A DNA stretch of 64,000 bases from DATAES01 sp036493595 (GTDB lineage Bacteria > Actinomycetota > Acidimicrobiia > Acidimicrobiales > JACDCH01), in the NCBI GenBank assembly GCA_036493595.1, contig DASXPN010000133.1, positions 1-64,000 of the forward strand. The letters are read 5' to 3'. A program made the translations under genes and the position numbers. The notes beneath the pieces are model-generated. The model was given only the letters and a program-made list of their open reading frames with translations. It had not been told where the DNA came from and did not search any database. Below are positions 33,557-40,523 of the stretch, one piece after another (the stretch's first letter is position 1; each line of letters begins with the position of its first letter).

Positions 33557-35110
33557 ATGACCGCTGATGGTCACCTCGCCTTCGAGGTCGATGGCCGCCA
33601 GGTCGCCGTGGCGGACGACGGCGCGTCGTTGCTCGAGGTGCTGCGCGACCGGCTCGGCCTCCGCTCACCGAAGGACGGCTGCAGCCCGCAGGGGCAATGC
33701 GGTTGCTGCACGGTCCTCGTGGACGGTGAGGCGCGCGTCGCGTGCGTGACGCCAGCCCGACGAGTAGCGGGCCGGCGCGTCACCACCATCGAAGGTGTCG
33801 GCGCCCGAGCCGAGCGGTGGGGCGACGCGTTCTGCGCGACCGGTGCGAGCCAGTGCGGCTTCTGCACGCCCGGGATCGTCATGCGATTCGACGCGCTCCG
33901 CGCGTCCGGCGTTGCCGCGGACGACGTCGACCGCGTCGAACGAGCGCTGCTCGCGCACTTGTGCCGTTGCACCGGTTGGCGGACGATCCTCGACGCGTGG
34001 CGCCAGTTCTCCGAGGATCCGGTCGCGATCAGCGGTCGTGATCTGGAGGGTGCCGCGCAACGCGCCGCACTGGAAGGTCGCACCCCGCAGCGAGTCGGTC
34101 CTGACATCGCGCTCGGGCGCGGCGGGTTCGCGGACGACGTCGCGCCCGCCGACGCGATGGTGGCCGTGCCCGACGGCGCCGGTGGATGGTCCGTCGCCGA
34201 GACCTTGATCGAGGCGAGGCGAGGCGCGGCGAAGGTGCAGGGCCGCCGCACGACGATGGAACTGGCGCCGCCCATCGACCTGCCTGAAGGCGACTGGCAC
34301 CTGACGTTGCAGACCCAGTGGGTCGAGCCCGCGTATCTCGAGACGGATGCATCGTGGTGCGTGCCTGGTGGGCAGCCCGCCTCCCCGCTGGCCAACGGCG
34401 GCGCGTTCGGCGGCAAGGTCGACTCGCACGTGACGCGGGCGGCGCGTGAGCTGGCCGATCGCCACGGGCGGCCGGTGCGTGTGGTCCTGTCGCGCGAAGA
34501 CACGGTTCGCCTCGGGTCCAAGCGTCCGCCCATTGCCGCCGGTGTGCGCGCCGACGGCTCGGGCATCGTGCGGGTACGACGCACGCCGGGCATCGCCGCG
34601 GCGATCGCAACGATGGCACCGTCGTTGCAGGTCGACGAAGTGGACGTTGTCGGTCCTCCGACCTCGGCCGCGCTGCGCGCCGCAGGGTGGGCCGAGGCTG
34701 CGGTCCTACTCGCGGGCGCGCGGGGCACGGCTGGCCCTGTGGTCGCACCGAGCGGAGCTCGAGCGGAGGCAACGGTGGACGGCGGCGGCGTGCGCGTACG
34801 GGTCGCGGCCGGCGACCCGCTCGATGCCGTCGTGTTGCGCTCGTACTGCATCGGCGCCGCGCACATGGCGCTCGGCTGGGTCACTTCGGAGGGCATCGCC
34901 GTCGACGACGGCGGTGAGCCTCATGACCTCACGGTCCGTTCGTTCGGCGTGTTGCGTGCGGTCGACACGCCGCCGATCGAGATCGAGATCGACGACGACG
35001 GCGGCCCACCCCGCAACGGCAGCGATGCAGTGTTCGCCGCAGTGGCCGCCGCCACCTGGATCGCGCAAGGCTGCCCGCCACGGTTTCCAACTGGAAGGAA
35101 GTTGCGATGA
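33557..35110 (+). CDS. Compact [2Fe-2S]-molybdopterin oxidoreductase-like fusion
   Basis: A 517-residue protein. Residues 1-160 are a complete xanthine-oxidase small subunit: plant-type cluster Cys42, 48, 51 and 63, and second cluster C100-x2-C103 plus C136-x-C138. The rest is a shrunken large-subunit relic that includes GGAFGGKVDSHV and VVLSREDTVRLGSKRPPI, the molybdopterin-binding signatures, but is about 350 residues instead of 750. No FAD subunit or other large subunit is adjacent. Either this is a minimal enzyme or the second half has lost cofactor binding. The next gene, a RidA, starts 34 bases later. Confidence 0.78.
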   Translation: MTADGHLAFEVDGRQVAVADDGASLLEVLRDRLGLRSPKDGCSPQGQCGCCTVLVDGEARVACVTPARRVAGRRVTTIEGVGARAERWGDAFCATGASQCGFCTPGIVMRFDALRASGVAADDVDRVERALLAHLCRCTGWRTILDAWRQFSEDPVAISGRDLEGAAQRAALEGRTPQRVGPDIALGRGGFADDVAPADAMVAVPDGAGGWSVAETLIEARRGAAKVQGRRTTMELAPPIDLPEGDWHLTLQTQWVEPAYLETDASWCVPGGQPASPLANGGAFGGKVDSHVTRAARELADRHGRPVRVVLSREDTVRLGSKRPPIAAGVRADGSGIVRVRRTPGIAAAIATMAPSLQVDEVDVVGPPTSAALRAAGWAEAAVLLAGARGTAGPVVAPSGARAEATVDGGGVRVRVAAGDPLDAVVLRSYCIGAAHMALGWVTSEGIAVDDGGEPHDLTVRSFGVLRAVDTPPIEIEIDDDGGPPRNGSDAVFAAVAAATWIAQGCPPRFPTGRKLR

Positions 35111-35144
35111 ACCGCACGGACCTACGACGCCCGGAGCACGCAAA

Positions 35145-35483
35145 GTGACATCCCCCTACACGCCGGTGGTGCGGGCGGGTGACTGGCTCGTCGTGTCAGG
35201 TCAGGTTGGCATCGTCGACGGCAAGCTCGTGGCGGGCGGGCTCGAAGGGGAGCTACGTCAAGCGATGGCCAACTTGCGCGGCCACCTCGAGGCGAACGGC
35301 GCGTCGCTCGCGAAGATCGTGAAGACCACCGTGTTCCTTCGGCACATGAGTGACTACGCGCAGATGAACGAGTTGTACACCGAGGAGCTCGGGGATCATC
35401 GACCGGCGCGCTCCGCCATCGGTGTGGCCGAGCTGCCGCTCGGCGCGCTGGTGGAAGTGGAGGCGTGGGCCTGGGTCGGGTAG
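35145..35483 (+). CDS. RidA/YjgF/Rid family protein
   Basis: A 112-residue Rid domain, a trimeric enamine/imine deaminase type. It starts with SPYTPVVRAGDWLVVSGQVG and ends with RSAIGVAELPLGALVEVEAWA. The catalytic Arg lies in RPARSAIGV. The GTG overlaps a 13-codon out-of-frame reading begun by ATG 35107. It may remove reactive enamines made by amino-acid enzymes. It belongs to the same transcription unit as the oxidoreductase-like gene. Confidence 0.88.
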   Translation: MTSPYTPVVRAGDWLVVSGQVGIVDGKLVAGGLEGELRQAMANLRGHLEANGASLAKIVKTTVFLRHMSDYAQMNELYTEELGDHRPARSAIGVAELPLGALVEVEAWAWVG

Positions 35484-35492
35484 ACAATCGCC

Positions 35493-35651
35493 ATGGTCGG
35501 CGTGGTGATCATCGTGCTGTTGCTGGTCGTCGTGCTGCCGATCGTCTTCATACTCAGCGGGCTGCTCGTCGCTGTGGTCCTCGGTGTCGCCCTGAAGTCC
35601 AACGGCGAAGCGAGCCACGAAGGAAGCGAGCTCATCGAGCTGAATCGCTGA
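35493..35651 (+). CDS. Small single-pass membrane protein
   Basis: ATG 35493 opens 52 codons. Residues 2-32 are almost entirely hydrophobic (VVIIVLLLVVVLPIVFIL and more), then a short polar tail (SNGEASHEGSELIELNR). It begins 9 bases after the RidA stop and has no strong ribosome site, but the frame is clean and the composition is that of a real small membrane protein. Function unknown. Confidence 0.5.
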   Translation: MVGVVIIVLLLVVVLPIVFILSGLLVAVVLGVALKSNGEASHEGSELIELNR

Positions 35652-35806
35652 CTCAGCGAAGGGCCGCGACCACGGCGCGGAGTGAGGATTGCGCGCTGAG
35701 CCCCCCGTGGTGGCTAATCTGCCCCCGATATTTTCCTTTGTTACAAGTGGGGCAAGGCATTCGCAGGGCGAGTCAGCCGAACCCAGGGCGCGAAAGGGGT
35801 TCCGGC
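35652..35806 (+). promoter_or_regulatory. Long leader region before the cold-shock gene
   Basis: 155 bases without a gene. The stretch around 35725-35750 (CGATATTTTCCTTTGTTACA) is AT-rich compared with its surroundings and is the best place for a promoter. GGCGCGAAAGGGGTT at 35788-35802 supplies the ribosome site. Long leaders are usual for csp genes; no secondary structure was proven. Confidence 0.35.
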
Positions 35807-36010
35807 ATGGCGACCGGCACCGTGAAGTTCTTCAACTCCGAGAAGGGTTGGGGCTTCATTGCTTCGGACGATGGTGGCGACGAACTGTTCGTCCACTACA
35901 AGAACATCGAGGGCTCGGGCTTCAAGACGCTCGAGCAGGGCCAGAAGGTCGAGTTCACTTCAGAACAGACCGACCGTGGCCTTCAGGCGAAGGACGTGCA
36001 CCCGGTCTGA
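35807..36010 (+). CDS. Cold-shock domain protein (CspA type)
   Basis: A 67-residue single cold-shock domain with RNP1 KGWGFI and RNP2 LFVHY, starting MATGTVKFFNSEKGWGF as in actinobacterial CspA proteins. It binds single-stranded RNA and melts structure. AAAGGGG precedes the ATG. The gene ends 11 bases from the convergent DUF5995 gene. Confidence 0.97.
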   Translation: MATGTVKFFNSEKGWGFIASDDGGDELFVHYKNIEGSGFKTLEQGQKVEFTSEQTDRGLQAKDVHPV

Positions 36011-36020
36011 GGGCCGTGCG

Positions 36021-37124
36021 CTACCCGTGATGGGTGGCGCAATACGCATCACGGGCAGCTGCTCCACCGAAGAAGGGGATCAGTCCTGCCGTCACGTTCG
36101 CGGTCCTGTCGCCGAGCGCATGGTTCAGCAGCTGCGTGAGGGTCGACGGGTCGATCACGGTCGTCGCGTTGTTGAGCGTGACGGCCGCGGTCACGGCCGC
36201 GCTCGCGGTCACCGGTAGGTACGACGTCGCCGCGATGATCATGTACTGCTCCAGCGCGGCCGACGTCTCGATCTGCTGCGCAACGAGCGCCCGCGCCGCG
36301 GGTGTCGGTGCATTGACGAGCGCTTCCGCGTTGCGCCAGGCCATCTCGCGCCAGCCGACGAGGATCTGCATGGTGGCGGTGTAGTCGAGGGTCTGACCGT
36401 TGAAGTGGGTCATGAGGATGGTCGGGTCGAATCGCTGAGCCGCTTCCTGCAGCAGTGGCTGGATGACCTTGTTGAGGAACTCGTTGACCTTGTCGTGGTC
36501 AGGCTTGCGGCTCGAGCCGTCGGGCTTCACGAGCCCGATGTCGGCCAGCACGAAGGGCAGGTCGCGGTTCACGTGGGCGCTCATCCCGAGCAGGAGATTG
36601 CCCATGCCCATGACGCTCTCGCTGTCCGCAGCGCTGAGGGCCAGCTGCCACGCCGGCGGAGTGGGGGGAGGATCGCCGGCGCGGTAGCTGTCCCATGCAT
36701 CGAAGTAGTCCTTCGCGAACAACGCGTCCTGGTGGTTGATGAACGGAGTGTCCGAGAAGAACGTCGGGTCTTCGATGGTGTTGCGGTACTGCTGGGTGGT
36801 GCGGAGATAGGTCAGGGAGAAGACGGCGTTGTGGTCACAGGATTTGGCGAGCGGATTGAACCGATTCGTCATCTCCTTGATGACCGAGTCGACGCACTTC
36901 GTCTGACCGCTCGAGCAGATGTTGGACGACATGGGCTCGTACTGCGTGCTGAGCCCGGGTAGCAGGGTGGACCAGGGTATGAACAACGGATCGTCAGCCG
37001 CCGCCGGCCCAGCGCTGGCGGCGACGACGATCACTGTGGCGGTGAGAACGGCGAGCGCCGCACGAACAGCCGTGTTCCGGCGAACGGCTGAGGCGGTCGC
37101 TGTCCTCGCCCTCCGCACCGTCAC
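36021..37124 (-). CDS. Secreted DUF5995 family protein
   Basis: A 367-residue exported protein. A basic start and hydrophobic segment (21-44, ALAVLTATVIVVAAS) end at AAADDP. The mature part matches DUF5995, with FSLTYLRTTQQYRNTI, SYRAGDPPPTPPAWQLAL and LLLGMSAHVNRDLPFVLADIG. The His in AHVNRDLP and the helical layout recall metal-dependent helical bundles, but no activity is known. GTG start at 37124. A palindrome with an extra half-site lies 37-66 bases upstream. Confidence 0.82.
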   Translation of the reverse strand: MTVRRARTATASAVRRNTAVRAALAVLTATVIVVAASAGPAAADDPLFIPWSTLLPGLSTQYEPMSSNICSSGQTKCVDSVIKEMTNRFNPLAKSCDHNAVFSLTYLRTTQQYRNTIEDPTFFSDTPFINHQDALFAKDYFDAWDSYRAGDPPPTPPAWQLALSAADSESVMGMGNLLLGMSAHVNRDLPFVLADIGLVKPDGSSRKPDHDKVNEFLNKVIQPLLQEAAQRFDPTILMTHFNGQTLDYTATMQILVGWREMAWRNAEALVNAPTPAARALVAQQIETSAALEQYMIIAATSYLPVTASAAVTAAVTLNNATTVIDPSTLTQLLNHALGDRTANVTAGLIPFFGGAAARDAYCATHHG

Positions 37125-37160
37125 GAGTACGCATAGTGCGGGCTGAAGCCATGAACGTCC

Positions 37161-37190
37161 ATGACCCGATCAGGTCATTTGCCCATGACC
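37161..37190. promoter_or_regulatory. Inverted repeat with third half-site upstream of the DUF5995 gene
   Basis: ATGACC (37161-37166), 6-base spacer, GGTCAT (37173-37178), and a further ATGACC at 37185-37190. It lies in the 145-base gap between the end of the glnR-like gene and the start of the DUF5995 gene, both on the minus strand. It may be an operator of the latter or part of a weak terminator of the former. Confidence 0.4.
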
Positions 37191-37269
37191 TCTCGGGCTA
37201 GCCCTGCACCGGTTCTGCCGACTCGTCAGCGAACCGCAGGTCCGCAACCGCCCGTTCGCCAACGAAACG

Positions 37270-37950
37270 TCAGATGCCCCAGCGGCTCTGGCCGAAGCGG
37301 TAGCCGACGGATCGCACGGTCTGGATCAGGTTGGCGTGCTCCTCGCCGAGCTTGGCGCGCAGGCGCCGGACGTGGACGTCGACCGTGCGCGCGCCGCCGT
37401 AGTACTCGTAGCCCCACACCCGTGAGAGCAGTGTCTCGCGGGTGAACACCTTGCCCGGATGGGCGGCGAGGAACTTCAACAGCTCGTACTCCATGTACGT
37501 GAGGTCGAGAGGCCGACCCGCGCACGCGGCCTGATAGGTCTCGAGGTTGAGCATGAGCTCGCCGTACTCGATGAGCTCGGGGCCGGTGCCGCGACCGCTG
37601 CGGAAGAAGAGGTGCTTCACGCGCGCTTCGAGCTCGCGGGGATGGAACGGCGTGAGGCAGAAGTCGTCGTACAGGTCGTCTCGCAGTTCGAGCTCGTGCA
37701 GCCTCGAACCGGGCACGAGCAAGAGCAGCGGCTCGAGCGGGACGTCCCGCTTGCGCAACGCGCGGCACAGCGCGAAGGCACCCTCCGGATCGACGTCCGC
37801 GCACACGATGGCGCCCGCCCATCCGTCGTCGGGCACTGCCATCTGCGCGGCGCGCTCGTTGGCGGCCGACTTCCACGTGTAGCCACCGAGGTCGAGGGCT
37901 TGCGCGAGGTCGGGCGGCGGCGGGTCCGGGTACAGGAGCAGCGGTTCCAT
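37270..37950 (-). CDS. glnR: GlnR-like OmpR-family nitrogen regulator
   Basis: A 226-residue response regulator. The receiver (1-115) is degenerate: Asp52 is present (VCADVD) but the conserved Lys position reads CLTPFHP, as expected for an orphan GlnR without kinase control. The DNA-binding domain has the GlnR-type sequence DLTYMEYELLKFLAAHPGKV, WGYEYYGGARTVDVHVRRLR and TVRSVGYRF. It shares one base with the preceding glnA2-like gene (TGATG), and a four-unit GlnR box lies upstream of that operon, so it likely controls itself and the glutamine synthetases. Confidence 0.85.
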   Translation of the reverse strand: MEPLLLYPDPPPPDLAQALDLGGYTWKSAANERAAQMAVPDDGWAGAIVCADVDPEGAFALCRALRKRDVPLEPLLLLVPGSRLHELELRDDLYDDFCLTPFHPRELEARVKHLFFRSGRGTGPELIEYGELMLNLETYQAACAGRPLDLTYMEYELLKFLAAHPGKVFTRETLLSRVWGYEYYGGARTVDVHVRRLRAKLGEEHANLIQTVRSVGYRFGQSRWGI

Positions 37951-39287
37951 CAGAGGTTGCGGTAGTACCGGTCGAGCTCGAACTGGCTGATGTGCGTCTT
38001 GTACTCGCGCCACTCCGCGCGCTTGTTGCGGATGAACCATTCGAACACGTGCTCGCCGAGCGCTTCGGCGACGAGCTCCGAGCCTTCCATCGCGTTCAAC
38101 GCGTCGGACAGCGAGCCCGGCAACATCTCGATCCCTTCGGCCAACCGCTCCTCTTCCGTGAGCTGGTACAGGTTTGCGGTCGTCTCGGGCGGAAGCTCGT
38201 AGCTCTCCTCGATGCCGCGCAGACCGGCCGCGAGCACGACGGAGAACGCGAGGTACGGGTTGCACGCGGGATCGGGGGCCCGGAACTCGATGCGGGTCGA
38301 CTCGTGCTTGCCCTTCTTCGTGTGCGGGACGTTGACCACCACCGAGCGGTTGTTGCGCGCCCACGAGATGTAGACCGGCGCCTCGAACCCGACGACCAGG
38401 CGCTTGTACGAGTTCACCCACTGGTTCGTCACCGCGCTGATCTCCCGTGCGTGCCGCAACAGTCCGGCGATGAAGCCGCGCCCGACCTTCGACAACCCGT
38501 ACGGATCGCCCGGATCGTGGAACGCGTTCATGTCGCCCTCGAAGAGCGAGAAGTGCGAGTGCATGCCCGAGCCCTGCACCCGCTCCATGGGCTTGGGCAT
38601 GAACGTGGCGTGCACGCCGTGCACGTGCGCGACCTCCTTCACGACCAAGCGGAACGTCATGACGTTGTCCGCCATGGTCAGCGCGTCGGTGTAGCGGAGA
38701 TCGATCTCGTGCTGGCTCGGCGCGTCCTCATGGTGCGAGTACTCGACGGGGATGCCAAGCGCCTCGAGCGTGTGGATCGTCTCCTTGCGGATGTCGCCCG
38801 CGACGTCGGCGGTCGTGAGGTCGAAGTACGACGACGTGTCGAGCGGCTCCGGTTGTAGCGCCGGATCGGACGACGCGAAGTAGAAGAACTCCATGTCGGG
38901 CGCGGCGTAGAAGGTGAAGCCGCGCTCGCGGGCGCGCTCGAGGTTGCGCTTGAGGACCTGTCGAGGGTCGCCCTCGAACGGTGACCCGTCGAGGTTGGCG
39001 ATGTCGCAGAACATCCGGGCGGACGGCGCGTCGTCGATGCCCCAAGGGAGCAGCTCGAAGCTGTTGGCGTCCGGCCGGGCGAGCACGTCGCTCTCCTGCA
39101 CACGGCTGTAGCCGTCGATCGAGGACCCGTCGAACTGCATGCCCTCCTCGAAGGCGTTCTCGAGCTCGGCGGGCGAGATGGCGAACGACTTGAGCTGGCC
39201 CAGCACGTCACTGAACCAGAGTCGAATGAGGCGGACACCGCGCTCTTCGACCGTGCGCAGCACGTAGTCCTGTTGGCGCTCGATCAT
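37950..39287 (-). CDS. glnA2: Glutamine synthetase, GlnA2-like (GSI-alpha type)
   Basis: A 445-residue type I glutamine synthetase without the 25-residue insertion of GSI-beta, so it is of the alpha subtype and closest in appearance to mycobacterial GlnA2. Active-site blocks: MQFDGSSIDGYSRVQESD, EYSHHEDAPSQHEIDLRYTDAL, MPKPMERVQGSGMHSHFSLF and RIEFRAPDPACNPYLAF. The adenylylation region reads NLYQLTEEER and keeps a Tyr, whereas M. tuberculosis GlnA2 has Trp there. Forms ammonia plus glutamate ligase oligomers. First gene of an operon with glnR. Confidence 0.9.
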   Translation of the reverse strand: MIERQQDYVLRTVEERGVRLIRLWFSDVLGQLKSFAISPAELENAFEEGMQFDGSSIDGYSRVQESDVLARPDANSFELLPWGIDDAPSARMFCDIANLDGSPFEGDPRQVLKRNLERARERGFTFYAAPDMEFFYFASSDPALQPEPLDTSSYFDLTTADVAGDIRKETIHTLEALGIPVEYSHHEDAPSQHEIDLRYTDALTMADNVMTFRLVVKEVAHVHGVHATFMPKPMERVQGSGMHSHFSLFEGDMNAFHDPGDPYGLSKVGRGFIAGLLRHAREISAVTNQWVNSYKRLVVGFEAPVYISWARNNRSVVVNVPHTKKGKHESTRIEFRAPDPACNPYLAFSVVLAAGLRGIEESYELPPETTANLYQLTEEERLAEGIEMLPGSLSDALNAMEGSELVAEALGEHVFEWFIRNKRAEWREYKTHISQFELDRYYRNL

Positions 39288-39336
39288 TCATCCATGTTGA
39301 CATGGCCGACCAGGTTCCTCGCCGCTCGTGCGCCGA

Positions 39337-39374
39337 TTCACATGTTGTTCACATTCGAGCAACGGGTCGGAAAC
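39337..39374. promoter_or_regulatory. Four-unit GlnR box between glnA2 and glnII
   Basis: Four 5-base units are each separated by exactly 6 bases: TTCAC (39337-39341), TTCAC (39348-39352), GCAAC (39359-39363), GAAAC (39370-39374). This equals the known actinobacterial GlnR pattern GTnAC-n6-GaAAC repeated twice. It lies 50 bases from the glnA2 ATG and 54 bases from the glnII GTG, so one site can serve both directions. Confidence 0.75.
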
Positions 39375-39427
39375 GAGTCACTGGAACGCTTCCTGCGGAC
39401 AACCACCACTCTCTGCAAAGGACGGAC

Positions 39428-40441
39428 GTGACCTACAAGGCCGAGTACATCTGGATCGACGGCACGGAGCCGACTGCGCGGCTGCGGTCCAAGACCAGGA
39501 TCCTCTCCGACGGCGCCGAGCTCCCCATCTGGGGCTTCGACGGGTCGAGCACGAACCAGGCGCCTGGGAGCAACTCCGACTGCGTGCTGCAGCCCGTCTT
39601 CTCGTGTCCTGACCCGATTCGCGGGGGCGACAACAAGCTCGTGATGTGCGAGGTGCTGCTCACCGACATGTCGCCCCACCCGACGAACACTCGGGCGCTG
39701 CTCCGTCCGATCGCCGAGAAGTTCGCGGCGCAGGAGCCGTGGTTCGGCATCGAGCAGGAGTACACGTTCTTCAAGAAGGCCCATCCGCTCGGCTTCCCGG
39801 CCGGGGGCTTCCCCGCGCCGCAGGGCTTCTATTACTGCGGTGTCGGCGCCGACGAGGTGTACGGCCGCGATGTGGTCGAGAAGCATCTCGACAACTGCCT
39901 CGTGGCCGGCCTCGGCCTGTCGGGCATCAACGCCGAGGTCATGCCCGGGCAGTGGGAGTTCCAAGTCGGCCCTCTCGGGCCGCTCGAGGTCTCCGACCAG
40001 TTGTGGTTGGCGCGGTGGTTGCTCTACCGCACCGCGGAGGACTTCGGTGTCTCTGCGACGCTCGATCCGAAGCCGGTCAAGGGCGACTGGAACGGCGCCG
40101 GCGCGCACACGAACTTCTCGACGAAGGCGATGCGCGAGAGCTACGACCCGATCATCACCGCGTGCGAAGCGCTCGGCGCCAAGGCCGACGAGCACGTGAA
40201 GAACTACGGGTCCGACATCGAGCACCGCCTCACCGGTGCGCACGAGACGGCGCCGTGGCACTCGTTCAGCTACGGCGTGTCCGACCGCGGTGCATCGGTC
40301 CGCATTCCGTGGCAGGTCGAGGTCGACAAGAAGGGCTACATCGAGGACCGCCGGCCGAACGCGAACTGCGATCCATACGTGGTCACGCGGATGATCGTGG
40401 ACACGGTGTGCTCCGCGCTCGCGCACGAACTGCAGGCGTAG
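39428..40441 (+). CDS. glnII: Glutamine synthetase type II (eukaryote-like)
   Basis: A 337-residue GSII. It opens with YKAEYIWIDGTEPTARLRSKT and has WGFDGSSTNQAPGSNSD, FGIEQEYTFFK, NAEVMPGQWEFQVG, DWNGAGAHTNFST and SDRGASVRIP, all family signatures. GSII is small and heat labile and not adenylylated. GTG 39428 matches the conserved N-terminus; ATG codons upstream give unrelated residues. The GlnR box lies just upstream, and a strong hairpin follows the stop. Confidence 0.95.
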   Translation: MTYKAEYIWIDGTEPTARLRSKTRILSDGAELPIWGFDGSSTNQAPGSNSDCVLQPVFSCPDPIRGGDNKLVMCEVLLTDMSPHPTNTRALLRPIAEKFAAQEPWFGIEQEYTFFKKAHPLGFPAGGFPAPQGFYYCGVGADEVYGRDVVEKHLDNCLVAGLGLSGINAEVMPGQWEFQVGPLGPLEVSDQLWLARWLLYRTAEDFGVSATLDPKPVKGDWNGAGAHTNFSTKAMRESYDPIITACEALGAKADEHVKNYGSDIEHRLTGAHETAPWHSFSYGVSDRGASVRIPWQVEVDKKGYIEDRRPNANCDPYVVTRMIVDTVCSALAHELQA

Positions 40442-40451
40442 GACTCTGACG

Positions 40452-40485
40452 CGGTGGGCCGCCTCAGCAACGGGGCGGCCCACCG
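40452..40485. terminator. Hairpin between glnII and glnA1
   Basis: CGGTGGGCCGCC (40452-40463) pairs with GGCGGCCCACCG (40474-40485): a 12-bp perfect stem with a 10-base loop, beginning 11 bases after the glnII stop. The following bases (GTTAGCTTG) are not a T tract. It probably ends or attenuates glnII transcription before glnA1. Confidence 0.7.
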
Positions 40486-40523
40486 GTTAGCTTGCGCCGG
40501 TCCCCAACTCGAAGGAGGAACCC

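Noticed and set aside
31248..33560. A 770-codon open frame on the plus strand
   Set aside because: It lies antisense to two well-formed minus-strand genes (the 558-residue membrane protein and the Tat lipoprotein), is rich in Arg, Val, Gly and His as shadows in GC-rich DNA are, and shows no domain.
33571..34896. A 441-codon open frame on the minus strand
   Set aside because: Antisense of the [2Fe-2S]/molybdopterin hybrid, whose cysteine motifs prove the plus strand. Composition (Ser, Arg, Thr, Pro) is that of a shadow.
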